From a candidate division Zixibacteria bacterium 4484_93 (lineage in GTDB: Bacteria; UBP14; UBA6098; 4484-93): a stretch of 7,146 nt of DNA. The translations under genes and the position numbers were made by a program. The stretch covers positions 1-7,146 of the forward strand of contig NATO01000070.1 of the NCBI GenBank assembly GCA_002085385.1, given 5' to 3'. How positions within the stretch are numbered: position 1 is the first letter of the stretch; each line of letters starts with the position of its first letter. The notes under the pieces are model-generated. The model was given only the letters and a program-made list of their open reading frames with translations, ran no database searches and was not told where the DNA came from. Below, piece after piece: positions 1 through 6,793 of this stretch.

Positions 1-2799
1 CCAGCCAGTGCAGAGGTATCTGACTCCTGCCGTGTCAGCTACAAGAACCCAGGCAGGTGCATAAGCATTAACCGTTGTGCCTCTCACCCAGTATGTTGTT
101 CCAATCGGTGGGTCAGTCGGACCGAAATCTGAGAAAACATCAAGCCGCACAACATCCGTTGCCCATAGCCAGGTAACACTCGAAGGAGATTCTATCACAA
201 AGGAAAACGCACTCGCAGAGCCACTGGGAAGCGAACCTGTTCCTTCATAACCTATGCAGTAGTAATCACCATCGGGTGAGGTAACATAACCTGTAACCTC
301 TGTTCCTGCCTCATACCAGTGCTCGCCAGCACGCGGAACAGGAGTATCGTGCCCATCAGGATTATTCACGACAAATCTATATTCATAACGCCACACCCAG
401 TGCAAGGTCGAATTCTCTCCAAGAACAACCGTGAAGGAGGTCGCACCACCGGATGCAATGCTACCAGTTCCCTCATAACCGACACAGTGATACCTCTCAC
501 CATCGGCAACAGGGATTACATCATCTATATAACAGTGAACCTCGGTATCTCTCGGATACCAATGAACGCCGACGGTCGGCTCAGGCTCACCCATATCGGT
601 CGAGACGGTCAGCGAGACGGCGTTCGATTCTCCCACCCAGAGCCATTCGACGGATGAAGGAGCGTTTATCTCAAATGCAAACTCGGTATATCCAAGCCGA
701 GACCCAAGCTCTCCTGTGCCATTGTATCCAACGCAGTAGAATGTGTCGACGATAGGGTCGGTCATATAGCCTACAACCTCTGTTCCTGCCTCATACCAGT
801 ATTCGCCAACATCAGGAACAGGGGTGTCGTGCCCGCCAGGATTTGAAACGACAAACCTATACTGATGCAGCCAATTCCACTGGATAGATGAGTTCTCCAT
901 AATAACAAATGTCATCGTTGTATCGGCTCCCTCTGCGTCAACGCTACCTGTTCCCGTCCAGCCAGTGCAGATGTATGTTTCTCCATCCACAACCGGATGA
1001 ACGAGATTAACACACGCTGTAATCTCTGTCCCTTCGGGATACCTGTGTGTTCCGACAGCCGGGGTCGGAGTACCATAATCGGAGACAACTACAAGGTCGT
1101 AAGCATGCACGCTCCAGAGCCAGTTGATGCTCGATGGCTCCATTATCACAAACGAAAACGATGAGCTCGTCCCATCGGTGAGCGAGCCCGTTCCCTCATA
1201 CCCATCGCAGAAGACAGAATCCTCGACCGGTGATGTCACGCTCCCCGTGACCGTCGACCCCTCTACATACCAGTGTTCGCCAGCCTCAGGAACAGGGTCA
1301 TCGTAACCTGATGGATTGTTCACAACAAAGCGGTATTCCGTCTCCCAGGAGAAGCTGACCCAGTGGCTCTCATCGAGTGTTATGACAAGCATCGTATCGG
1401 AGCCGGTGAAGACACCTACCGAGGAGGAATCGGTATATCCTGTGCAGGTATGCCTCACGCCATCATCCTCCCAGGGGGCATAGAAGGGTGATGTAACAAC
1501 AACGGTAACCGCCGTCCCTCGCTCATAATATGTCCTACCGTGAGGACGAGGACTGCCATAATCCGTTATGACCGTCAGCGACTCAACCTCGGTGAAGTTT
1601 ATCCACCGCCAGGTAATCGTCGTCGGCGAGTATATCTCGAACTCGAATGTATCGTAAGGAGCAGAGACAAGCGAACCTGTGGCTAAATACCCACCGCAGA
1701 AATATCCACCAGATGGAGAGTCAACCCCCCCTGCGATAAATGAACCTTCGTCATACCAGTACTCGCCAGCTGGCGGGCGAGGGTCGTCGACTCCCAGTGG
1801 ATTGCTTACGATGAACCTGTACTGATAAACCCAATTCCAGGTCAGGGTGGAGTTCTCCGTTATTGTGAACGAAACGGACGAACCATCACCGGAGGGAGCA
1901 CTACCCGTGCCGGTATGACTGACACAGGCGAGTCTCATACCATCGGAGATATCTACGATATCATCGGGGACAGAGGCATCGACCATTGTCCCCGGGTCGA
2001 AGTAGTTGGTGCCGACAGGTGGTTCTGGCGAACCGACATCGGATATGACCTCGAGCGTCAGTTGTTCATCCCAGTGCCAGGTGACGGAAGACGGAGAATG
2101 TATTACGAAGGAGAAACTGCTTCCTGTGCCGCTCGAGAGCGAACCTGTTCCATCATACCCCGTGCAATACATATGATAGACAGTATCAGGAGATGCAACA
2201 CTTCCCTCAACCGTTGCACCATCAGAGTACCAATGCTGACCAACGCCGGGAACAGGGGCATCATAACCATCGGGGTTAAACACATCGAATCTGAACTGAA
2301 CCATATAATTTGCTGTCAGTTGATATGAGCGGTCCATAAGAACACTGGCAGATGAGCTTGTGGAATCATCTATCACAGCACCTATCGGGTCGGATGACCA
2401 ATGGTCAAAGCCATAGCGGACCACATCAGAGGAATCGAAAGACTCTGTTGCCGTTATGGGGACACTGGTTCCAGCATCGTACCAGCCTTCACCTGTCAGC
2501 ACCGGCGTATGACCGCCTGTTGGACCGGTGTATGTCAGCGTTAGATGATACTGAATCGAGAAGTTTGCAGTGTAAGAAGCATCATACTCCGGGACGGTTA
2601 TCGTTCTGGTCTCAGCGGATTCACCATCCGACCAGCCAGTGAAGATATACCTTATCGTATCCCCGAATGTCTGTGGAGAGATAGCAGAGAGTGTATGCTC
2701 TGTCCCCGGTGCCCAGGAAAATGTATCGGGAACATCATAAGTCACACCATCAACTATCATCTGACCATAGCCAAAGCTATTGGTAACAAAGACATCGAC
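1..2799 (-). repeat. Array of at least twelve InlB-B-like beta repeats in A/B pairs
   Basis: Residues 785-1717 form a tandem array. Two divergent units (785-870 and 871-952) resemble the divergent InlB-B / bacterial repeat family: pattern W-Y-x-x-G-T, then RYxF-x-G-W, then Y-x-A-N-F/Y. Ten closer units follow, cut at the window edge. They alternate between type A (start YRFVVxNPxGxD, core HWY-x-x-G-T and YC-x-GYEGTG, end SPSSV-x-W-x-W) and type B (start LTVxSDxG-x-P-x-P, core GT-x-x-Y and RYxCTGWTGTG, end ENSTLxWxW). A units start at residues 953, 1111, 1273, 1431 and 1591 (nt 2295, 1821, 1335, 861, 381). B units start at 1031, 1191, 1351, 1512 and 1668. The A+B period is 158-162 residues. 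Such repeats usually form extended extracellular stalks. Confidence 0.88.
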
Positions 2800-5151
2800 C
2801 AGCGGGACATATCTGATGGTCGCTATGAAATATGAGCCGGAGAAGAGTGTAGAATCTATTGCATGCCAGCCACCGGTTGTAACATCCGAGAACTCGAGGG
2901 GGCTCTCACAGTCGACCCAATCAGACCAGGAATCATAGAGTCCACTCTCGAGGACAGATGAGCCATAAAGGCTTCTCTGGATATGCCAGACCGAATTGCC
3001 AGCATCGGGACCAACGAGAAACACAGTCGGCAACCACTGATGATAATAGGCAGGTGAAACAGAAACAGGTGAATATACCGTTCCTGTCGTATCAGCCGAT
3101 TGAGTCGCCCATCTCTGGTGCGGGTCGAGAAGAACATAACCTTGATAATCGTATGTCGTTCCCCTGTCTATCCAGTCGGTGACAGAAGGGTGAGTATTCT
3201 GAACGACGCCGAAAGTCGTGTATGTCAAAGGCACATTCGGGAACGGATGTGAACAGCTGGAGCCATTCGTGTAGCCAAGTGTTGAATAGAATTGATGATA
3301 ATAGACAACATCGTAGGTCTCACCAGCTGTCATATACCGACGCCAGTAAGCATCTGGGAGAAAGCTCCAGCCCGATGATGGAGCCTGACAAGCCCAGCGC
3401 TGCGTCGATGAGCTACCATTGGCAAACTCATCTATCCTGACATAATATTCAGGGTCATTCCAGACAACAAGAGTCCTTGGGGTAACTGTCGTATCCATCG
3501 AACTCTCAAACGCATCCCACCAGATATCCGTGCCAGAGAACGATAAACCACCAGGAGCAACAGAAATATTTAATTGCAATCTATATTGGAGATTTGCATT
3601 ATAATATATATCCCCATCATCGGTGCGCTGGTCCCACCAGACAACATCCACACGGCGCTTGCCTGATGCCCGCCAGAGGGCAACAGAGGGCCAATACTGA
3701 TTGTTGTGGTCTGTTCCTTTGTTCACCTTCTTCTCTGGCTCGAATACACTCCCACCATCGTTGGAATAACGCATATATATATCTGTGTTACCATTTCTAT
3801 TATCTCTCCAGACGATAAACGGGTTACCATCGACATCGAGGTCTATCACAGCATCCATCGACTCCCAGCTGTTTGAAGCGATAGTAACAGCAGAGAGAAA
3901 ACTCGAGCCACCGTTGGTCGAGCGCCTGCAATAGACATCCTCATCACCGGTAGTTCTCTCTATCGAGTAAGTGATATATGGATTGTTTCCACCGCCAACG
4001 GTAAGAGAGCGTGCATTCGTCCACTCATTCGATGTAGAAGCAGCAATCCAGACTACACTACCAACGGAAGGAGAAGAACTTCCGGCATTAGTTACCTTGC
4101 GATAGCGAATATCATAATCATCCGAGCTATCGCCGCCGTAATCATACATATACGCACAATGGAGCGTGCTGGAATAGCCTCCACCGTAAACATCGATTGA
4201 AGGCGCCCACTCCTGATGGCCATCGGTGTGGGCTATATAATAGCTGTTTATCGGACTTGAGGTTATATTACTGAATGCTTGACACATAATGTATGTATCT
4301 ATGGTCTCTTCGTCACAGCCACCGCCTGATGTTATCGCCTGCCCCCAGGCGATATAAACATAGTTCGAGTTATCCACCGCGATAGAAGGAGCATCTTCAT
4401 ACTCGGTGCTGGTCGCTATCCCCTTTATCGAAAAACTCGCCCCGCCGTTCACGGAGTAGCCACAGTAGATATCCAGGTCCGGATAGTCATACCAGTAGAC
4501 ATAGGCAACATACACCCTTGCCGTTGCACCCGTTCCCCAAACAGCAATCCTCGGGCGGTTGTTATCACCGATATTATCAATGAGCACAGGCGTAGCGAAA
4601 CTTGCCCCCCCATCGGTCGATTTACAGAAATAAACATGTCCACCACCAGAGGATGGGAAGAACATATAGGTTACATAAATTGTCCCATCGGAGCCGACCT
4701 CGACATCGCACTGCCCCTGTTGCCCTGAATAGAGCGAGTTCACGCGCTGGTCGTAGCGCCAGTCGTTCGGGTCGGAGGTAATATCCTTGGGAGAAGAAAC
4801 TCCTCCCCTCCTGCGATGGGAAGCAAGTATCTGAGAAAGCCTATCCCAATCCCTTGCCTTGTAAGCATTAAAAGCCTTCAAATCCTGACTCGGCGAAGCA
4901 GCAACATAATCCCTTACCCTCTGTTTCACCCAGTCGGGAACCTCGGTATTAACTATCCCCAGACGCGACAGAGCATTTACAACATTCTTCCTGGAGAACG
5001 GCTTCTGAGATATTTTTGCCTGTATCGCATCTCTCTTTGACCTGCCAGGATTATACGGGACACGACCAGTGGAAAACGCCACAGCCAGCAGCGGAAGAAA
5101 TATTGCCAGAACTTTAACCAACTTTACACAAACCCTTATTTGCTTCTTCAC
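1..5151 (-). CDS. Very large exported repeat protein: Asp-box propeller plus InlB-B-like repeat stalk (3' end cut by window)
   Basis: One minus-strand frame stays open for 1717 codons from a GTG at 5151 to base 1, with no internal stop. Residues 1-25 form a signal peptide (MKKQIRVCVK start, hydrophobic VLAIFLPLLAVA, likely cleavage after A23-V-A25). Residues 26-137 are charged and of no recognised family. Residues 138-517 carry four Asp-boxes and form a sialidase-like beta-propeller. Residues 522-784 hold three related units with YYHQ and RWA motifs. Residues 785-1717 hold twelve InlB-B-like beta repeats, the last cut by the edge. The protein is probably exported across the inner membrane by Sec and then surface-attached or secreted; a T9SS sorting tail may lie beyond the window but is not seen. 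The propeller could bind glycans or protein, with the repeats as a stalk; that role is inferred. No catalytic motif is evident, and I do not assign an enzymatic function. GTG is chosen because AGGAGG precedes it and it gives an intact signal peptide. Confidence 0.93.
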   Translation of the reverse strand, partial: MKKQIRVCVKLVKVLAIFLPLLAVAFSTGRVPYNPGRSKRDAIQAKISQKPFSRKNVVNALSRLGIVNTEVPDWVKQRVRDYVAASPSQDLKAFNAYKARDWDRLSQILASHRRRGGVSSPKDITSDPNDWRYDQRVNSLYSGQQGQCDVEVGSDGTIYVTYMFFPSSGGGHVYFCKSTDGGASFATPVLIDNIGDNNRPRIAVWGTGATARVYVAYVYWYDYPDLDIYCGYSVNGGASFSIKGIATSTEYEDAPSIAVDNSNYVYIAWGQAITSGGGCDEETIDTYIMCQAFSNITSSPINSYYIAHTDGHQEWAPSIDVYGGGYSSTLHCAYMYDYGGDSSDDYDIRYRKVTNAGSSSPSVGSVVWIAASTSNEWTNARSLTVGGGNNPYITYSIERTTGDEDVYCRRSTNGGSSFLSAVTIASNSWESMDAVIDLDVDGNPFIVWRDNRNGNTDIYMRYSNDGGSVFEPEKKVNKGTDHNNQYWPSVALWRASGKRRVDVVWWDQRTDDGDIYYNANLQYRLQLNISVAPGGLSFSGTDIWWDAFESSMDTTVTPRTLVVWNDPEYYVRIDEFANGSSSTQRWACQAPSSGWSFLPDAYWRRYMTAGETYDVVYYHQFYSTLGYTNGSSCSHPFPNVPLTYTTFGVVQNTHPSVTDWIDRGTTYDYQGYVLLDPHQRWATQSADTTGTVYSPVSVSPAYYHQWLPTVFLVGPDAGNSVWHIQRSLYGSSVLESGLYDSWSDWVDCESPLEFSDVTTGGWHAIDSTLFSGSYFIATIRYVPLVDVFVTNSFGYGQMIVDGVTYDVPDTFSWAPGTEHTLSAISPQTFGDTIRYIFTGWSDGESAETRTITVPEYDASYTANFSIQYHLTLTYTGPTGGHTPVLTGEGWYDAGTSVPITATESFDSSDVVRYGFDHWSSDPIGAVIDDSTSSSASVLMDRSYQLTANYMVQFRFDVFNPDGYDAPVPGVGQHWYSDGATVEGSVASPDTVYHMYCTGYDGTGSLSSGTGSSFSFVIHSPSSVTWHWDEQLTLEVISDVGSPEPPVGTNYFDPGTMVDASVPDDIVDISDGMRLACVSHTGTGSAPSGDGSSVSFTITENSTLTWNWVYQYRFIVSNPLGVDDPRPPAGEYWYDEGSFIAGGVDSPSGGYFCGGYLATGSLVSAPYDTFEFEIYSPTTITWRWINFTEVESLTVITDYGSPRPHGRTYYERGTAVTVVVTSPFYAPWEDDGVRHTCTGYTDSSSVGVFTGSDTMLVITLDESHWVSFSWETEYRFVVNNPSGYDDPVPEAGEHWYVEGSTVTGSVTSPVEDSVFCDGYEGTGSLTDGTSSSFSFVIMEPSSINWLWSVHAYDLVVVSDYGTPTPAVGTHRYPEGTEITACVNLVHPVVDGETYICTGWTGTGSVDAEGADTTMTFVIMENSSIQWNWLHQYRFVVSNPGGHDTPVPDVGEYWYEAGTEVVGYMTDPIVDTFYCVGYNGTGELGSRLGYTEFAFEINAPSSVEWLWVGESNAVSLTVSTDMGEPEPTVGVHWYPRDTEVHCYIDDVIPVADGERYHCVGYEGTGSIASGGATSFTVVLGENSTLHWVWRYEYRFVVNNPDGHDTPVPRAGEHWYEAGTEVTGYVTSPDGDYYCIGYEGTGSLPSGSASAFSFVIESPSSVTWLWATDVVRLDVFSDFGPTDPPIGTTYWVRGTTVNAYAPAWVLVADTAGVRYLCTGW
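2800..3588 (-). repeat. Three diverged beta-repeat units with YYHQ and RWA motifs
   Basis: Residues 522-784 of the large protein divide into three units, starting near 522, 617 and 702 (95, 85 and 83 residues). The junctions are marked by YYHQF at 617-621 and YYHQW at 702-706; the first unit begins with the weaker QYRLQL. Each unit has a late RWA-like core (RWA at 585 and 680, GWHA at 761-764). The last two carry D-W-I/V-D (TDWID, SDWVD). The last unit flows through FIATIRY into the InlB-B-like repeats. The units are too diverged to align with certainty by eye, and I cannot name a family. Confidence 0.6.
3601..4740 (-). other. Asp-box (BNR/sialidase-like) beta-propeller domain
   Basis: This segment encodes residues 138-517 of the large protein. 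Four Asp-box motifs (S/T-x-D/N-x-G-x-x-F/W) are visible: STDGGASF at 178-185, SVNGGASF at 233-240, STNGGSSF at 411-418 and SNDGGSVF at 463-470. Each follows a short strand ending in a pattern such as VYFCK, IYCGY, VYCRR or IYMRY, as expected for a propeller blade. Strand-like segments such as PRIAVW, PSIAVD, PFIVWRD and RVDVVWWDQR lie between them. A six-bladed fold is likely but not proven. I do not see the FRIP motif or a clear arginine triad of true sialidases, so binding rather than catalysis is the safer reading. Confidence 0.8.
5077..5151 (-). other. Signal peptide coding segment of the large repeat protein
   Basis: Residues 1-25 show a basic n-region (two lysines after the initiator, then R6, K10 and K13), a hydrophobic core (VLAIFLPLLAVA) and an AVA cleavage motif at 23-25, followed by FSTGRVPYN. 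This is the pattern of a Sec/SPase I signal. No lipobox cysteine follows, so it is not a lipoprotein. Seen in sequence; cleavage site inferred. Confidence 0.85.
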
Positions 5152-5155
5152 ATTC

Positions 5156-5161
5156 CCTCCT
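5156..5161 (-). promoter_or_regulatory. Ribosome binding site of the large repeat gene
   Basis: The minus strand reads AGGAGG, then GAAT, then the GTG start at 5151-5149. The anti-Shine-Dalgarno match is full and the 4-nt spacer is short. It decides the start: the overlapping ATG at 5153-5151 is followed at once by TGA, so it is not used for this protein. Confidence 0.8.
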
Positions 5162-5208
5162 CTACTATCAAGGTCAAGGCCGAAAAGATGTATATTATGG
5201 CGTTCGCT

Positions 5209-5230
5209 CTATATATTATCTATATATTAT
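5209..5230. repeat. Perfect 11-bp tandem duplication over the -10 region
   Basis: On the plus strand CTATATATTAT occurs twice back to back, at 5209-5219 and 5220-5230. On the minus strand this is ATAATATATAG twice. The first minus-strand copy supplies most of the -10 box; the second carries a spare GATAAT. The copies would let the promoter melt easily and could change by slippage. Seen directly; any effect is inferred. Confidence 0.85.
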
Positions 5231-5254
5231 AAGCAACTCTTAAAACTCTGTCAA
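5226..5254 (-). promoter_or_regulatory. Perfect consensus sigma70-type promoter for the large repeat gene
   Basis: On the minus strand TTGACA (5254-5249) and TATAAT (5231-5226) are separated by exactly 17 nt, the textbook optimum. It lies between the stop of the FrhB/FdhB-like gene (5270) and the GTG at 5151. The -35 starts 15 nt after that stop. Transcription would begin near 5219, leaving a leader of about 68 nt. No operator-like palindrome was recognised over it. Confidence 0.8.
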
Positions 5255-5269
5255 GTTTTTTTTCTGCGA

Positions 5270-6346
5270 TTATCGTGGTTCAAGCTCCTCCTCCCGGAAT
5301 GTTTTCAGCGGATGCTCATCCAGACGCGAGCTGCCGGCGGAATAATCGAACAGTGCCTGAACATCCCTGCTAATTCTCTTGAAGACTGTAAGAAGCGGTA
5401 TTTCCACCGGGCAGGCATCCTCGCAGAAGCCACAGCCGACACAGGAAATAGCCATATGGTTCATCCGCCCGATATGGAAAAGAAGCGTGTCAGTCGGAAG
5501 ATGCATATCGCCACGGCGAGCCGCAAGCTCGACAAAATGCTCACCCTCAAAATCAAGTGCAGTCGAATCAAAGAAACACTCACGACAAAAACATATCGGG
5601 CATACACGCATACAATTATGGCAGTTCATACAGTTGGCAAATGTGTTCAATAAATTATCCAGACCACCAACATTCTTGTCGAAAAACTGGAACAGCTTTT
5701 CCTCCTCTTGCTTGCGAGATTTCACAATATCATCGGGTAAAACAGGCTCCTCTATATTCTCGGCATCGGGGAACAGGTTCTTTACAAGTTCGCTCCCTTT
5801 TTCGCTCTTTCCGAGGATATAAAGTTGTCCACCTGTCCCGAGGAAGCGGATCGCCACATCCGACTGGTCTGTCCTTGCATCTGTGCAGGCAGAGCAGGCA
5901 GGTCTGATGGAATCCCTGTATTTATCGAGCGAGTTTAAAAACTCATCGGAGCCCGGTATGCTATGTTCTGTCAGATACTTCGATGGGAGCGTTCCTGGGC
6001 AGTCGAGCTCGACAAAATATAGAGCCTCATCCACCTGGAGCAGCTTGATGAGTTCAACTATCGCCCGCATCTCGCAGGGGCGGACAAAAAGCGCTATCTT
6101 CTTTTTCGGTGTCCCTTTTCTGGAGAGTTTAGCGGCGATATTGGCAGCACTCGTCGGAAGATATGGAGCAAGCGGGTCAACATCGGTCATCTCCGCTCCT
6201 TTTGTCAGGAGAGAGTACGCATACCCCTTGCCCGATTTCTTGAGTGCCATCACTCCATCCATTAAGCCTCTCTCCAGCAGAGAGCCGATGATACCTGTTA
6301 CCTCCGCAGAGATGCTTTTGGCGGATATCCTTTTCCCTGTATCCAT
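5270..6346 (-). CDS. FrhB/FdhB-family iron-sulfur flavoprotein subunit (F420-hydrogenase/formate dehydrogenase beta-like)
   Basis: This 358-residue soluble protein has no signal peptide. The N-terminal half matches the FrhB/FdhB family: a TDVDPLAPYLP stretch at 54-64, ALFVRPCEMRAIVEL with C91, VELDCPGT with C116, and PACSACTDAR with C151 and C154. The C-terminal half carries two [4Fe-4S] motifs: C239-x2-C242-x2-C245-x3-C249-P, followed closely by C252, C254 and C257, and C302-x2-C305-x2-C308-x3-C312-P. Family members bind FAD and pass electrons between a soluble carrier and iron-sulfur clusters. In methanogens the partner is F420; whether this bacterium uses F420, NAD(P)H or only ferredoxin cannot be told from sequence. 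The gene follows the MvhD-type gene after 12 nt with its own AAAGGAG, which supports an operon and a shared complex. It ends in TAA with no clear terminator. An exact symbol is not assigned because frhB, fdhB and Hdr-linked relatives are hard to separate. Confidence 0.88.
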   Translation of the reverse strand: MDTGKRISAKSISAEVTGIIGSLLERGLMDGVMALKKSGKGYAYSLLTKGAEMTDVDPLAPYLPTSAANIAAKLSRKGTPKKKIALFVRPCEMRAIVELIKLLQVDEALYFVELDCPGTLPSKYLTEHSIPGSDEFLNSLDKYRDSIRPACSACTDARTDQSDVAIRFLGTGGQLYILGKSEKGSELVKNLFPDAENIEEPVLPDDIVKSRKQEEEKLFQFFDKNVGGLDNLLNTFANCMNCHNCMRVCPICFCRECFFDSTALDFEGEHFVELAARRGDMHLPTDTLLFHIGRMNHMAISCVGCGFCEDACPVEIPLLTVFKRISRDVQALFDYSAGSSRLDEHPLKTFREEELEPR

Positions 6347-6351
6347 TGTTG

Positions 6352-6358
6352 CTCCTTT
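6352..6358 (-). promoter_or_regulatory. Ribosome binding site of the FrhB/FdhB-like gene
   Basis: AAAGGAG lies directly after the TAG stop of the MvhD-type gene, followed by CAACA and ATG at 6346. The 5-nt spacing fixes this start and shows tight coupling with the upstream gene. Confidence 0.85.
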
Positions 6359-6781
6359 CTATGCAAGCCAGTTCGAAGCAAGGGGGTTTTTCCCCTTGTT
6401 GCGAATCTTCTCGGTGAACTGTTTCATCGTATCCACGAACTTCTTCCCCTCGGCTGCAGAAATCCATTCAAGCTGAACCCTGTCGCTATCGAGTCCGAGG
6501 GTATCCAGGACCTGCTTGAGGATTGCCACCCTCCGGCGAGCCTTATAGTTCCCAGAGAGGTAATGGCAATCTCCTGGATGGCATCCTCCGACAATCACAC
6601 CATCCGCACCGCTCAGGAGCGCCCTTATAATATAGGACGAGTCCACACTACCCGAGCAGTTGACACGGATTGGGCGGACATTCGGCGGATACTGCATTCT
6701 CGATGTTCCTGCCATATCGGAGGCAGCCGCCGTGCACCAGTTACAGAAGAAACCGACTATCTTAGGCTCAAACTCTGCCAT
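6359..6781 (-). CDS. mvhD: MvhD-type hydrogenase iron-sulfur subunit
   Basis: At 140 residues this is a full-length member of the MvhD/FlpD family. Diagnostic motifs are FFCNWC (C13, C16), the SRMQYPPNVRPIRV stretch with NCSG (C42), GADGVIVGGCHPGDCHY (C67, C72) and LEWISAAEG near 104-112. The conserved cysteines bind a [2Fe-2S] cluster in the methanogen Mvh-Hdr complex, where MvhD relays electrons from the hydrogenase to the flavin subunit HdrA. The protein is cytoplasmic, with no signal or membrane segment. The FrhB/FdhB-like gene follows after 12 nt, so the two probably belong to one electron-transfer complex. No hdrA, hydrogenase large subunit or formate dehydrogenase catalytic subunit is in the window. 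Upstream sits the end of a secreted T9SS cargo gene, an unusual neighbour. Family assignment is secure; the physiological partner is inferred. Confidence 0.93.
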   Translation of the reverse strand: MAEFEPKIVGFFCNWCTAAASDMAGTSRMQYPPNVRPIRVNCSGSVDSSYIIRALLSGADGVIVGGCHPGDCHYLSGNYKARRRVAILKQVLDTLGLDSDRVQLEWISAAEGKKFVDTMKQFTEKIRNKGKNPLASNWLA

Positions 6782-6786
6782 TGAAA

Positions 6787-6793
6787 CTCCTTT
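6787..6793 (-). promoter_or_regulatory. Ribosome binding site of the MvhD-type gene
   Basis: AAAGGAG directly follows the TAG stop of the T9SS cargo gene, then TTTCA and ATG at 6781. The arrangement is the same as at the next junction (6347-6358): stop TAG, AAAGGAG, five bases, ATG. Confidence 0.85.

Noticed and set aside
319..657. Open frame on the plus strand (and similar ones at 453-755, 1915-2328, 2352-2642, 2545-2835, 2958-3182)
   Set aside because: All lie antisense to the continuous minus-strand repeat gene, whose translation shows clear domain motifs throughout. The plus-strand products look like low-quality sequence with no motif or ribosome binding site.
2103..2285. Short minus-strand frame inside the repeat gene (also 2856-3137 and 4449-4646)
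   Set aside because: They overlap the large gene in another frame; the large gene's frame carries the repeats and Asp-boxes.
1..2295. Regular ~480-bp periodicity as a CRISPR or satellite array
   Set aside because: The repeats are diverged, in frame and coding, with period in whole codons; no short direct repeats with unique spacers exist.
5148..5153. ATG start overlapping the GTG of the large gene
   Set aside because: The ATG is followed immediately by TGA, so it encodes nothing; the GTG gives the signal peptide.
5243..5262. Hairpin AAAACT / AGTTTT followed by T-run on the plus strand, as a terminator
   Set aside because: Only six AT-rich pairs, and the T-run faces the plus strand, where no gene ends. 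On the minus strand the segment is the -35 region of the promoter.
5883..6476. 197-codon plus-strand frame opposite the FrhB/FdhB-like gene, with 5069-5653 and 5379-5822
   Set aside because: Antisense to a protein with full family motifs; these products have no recognisable domain.
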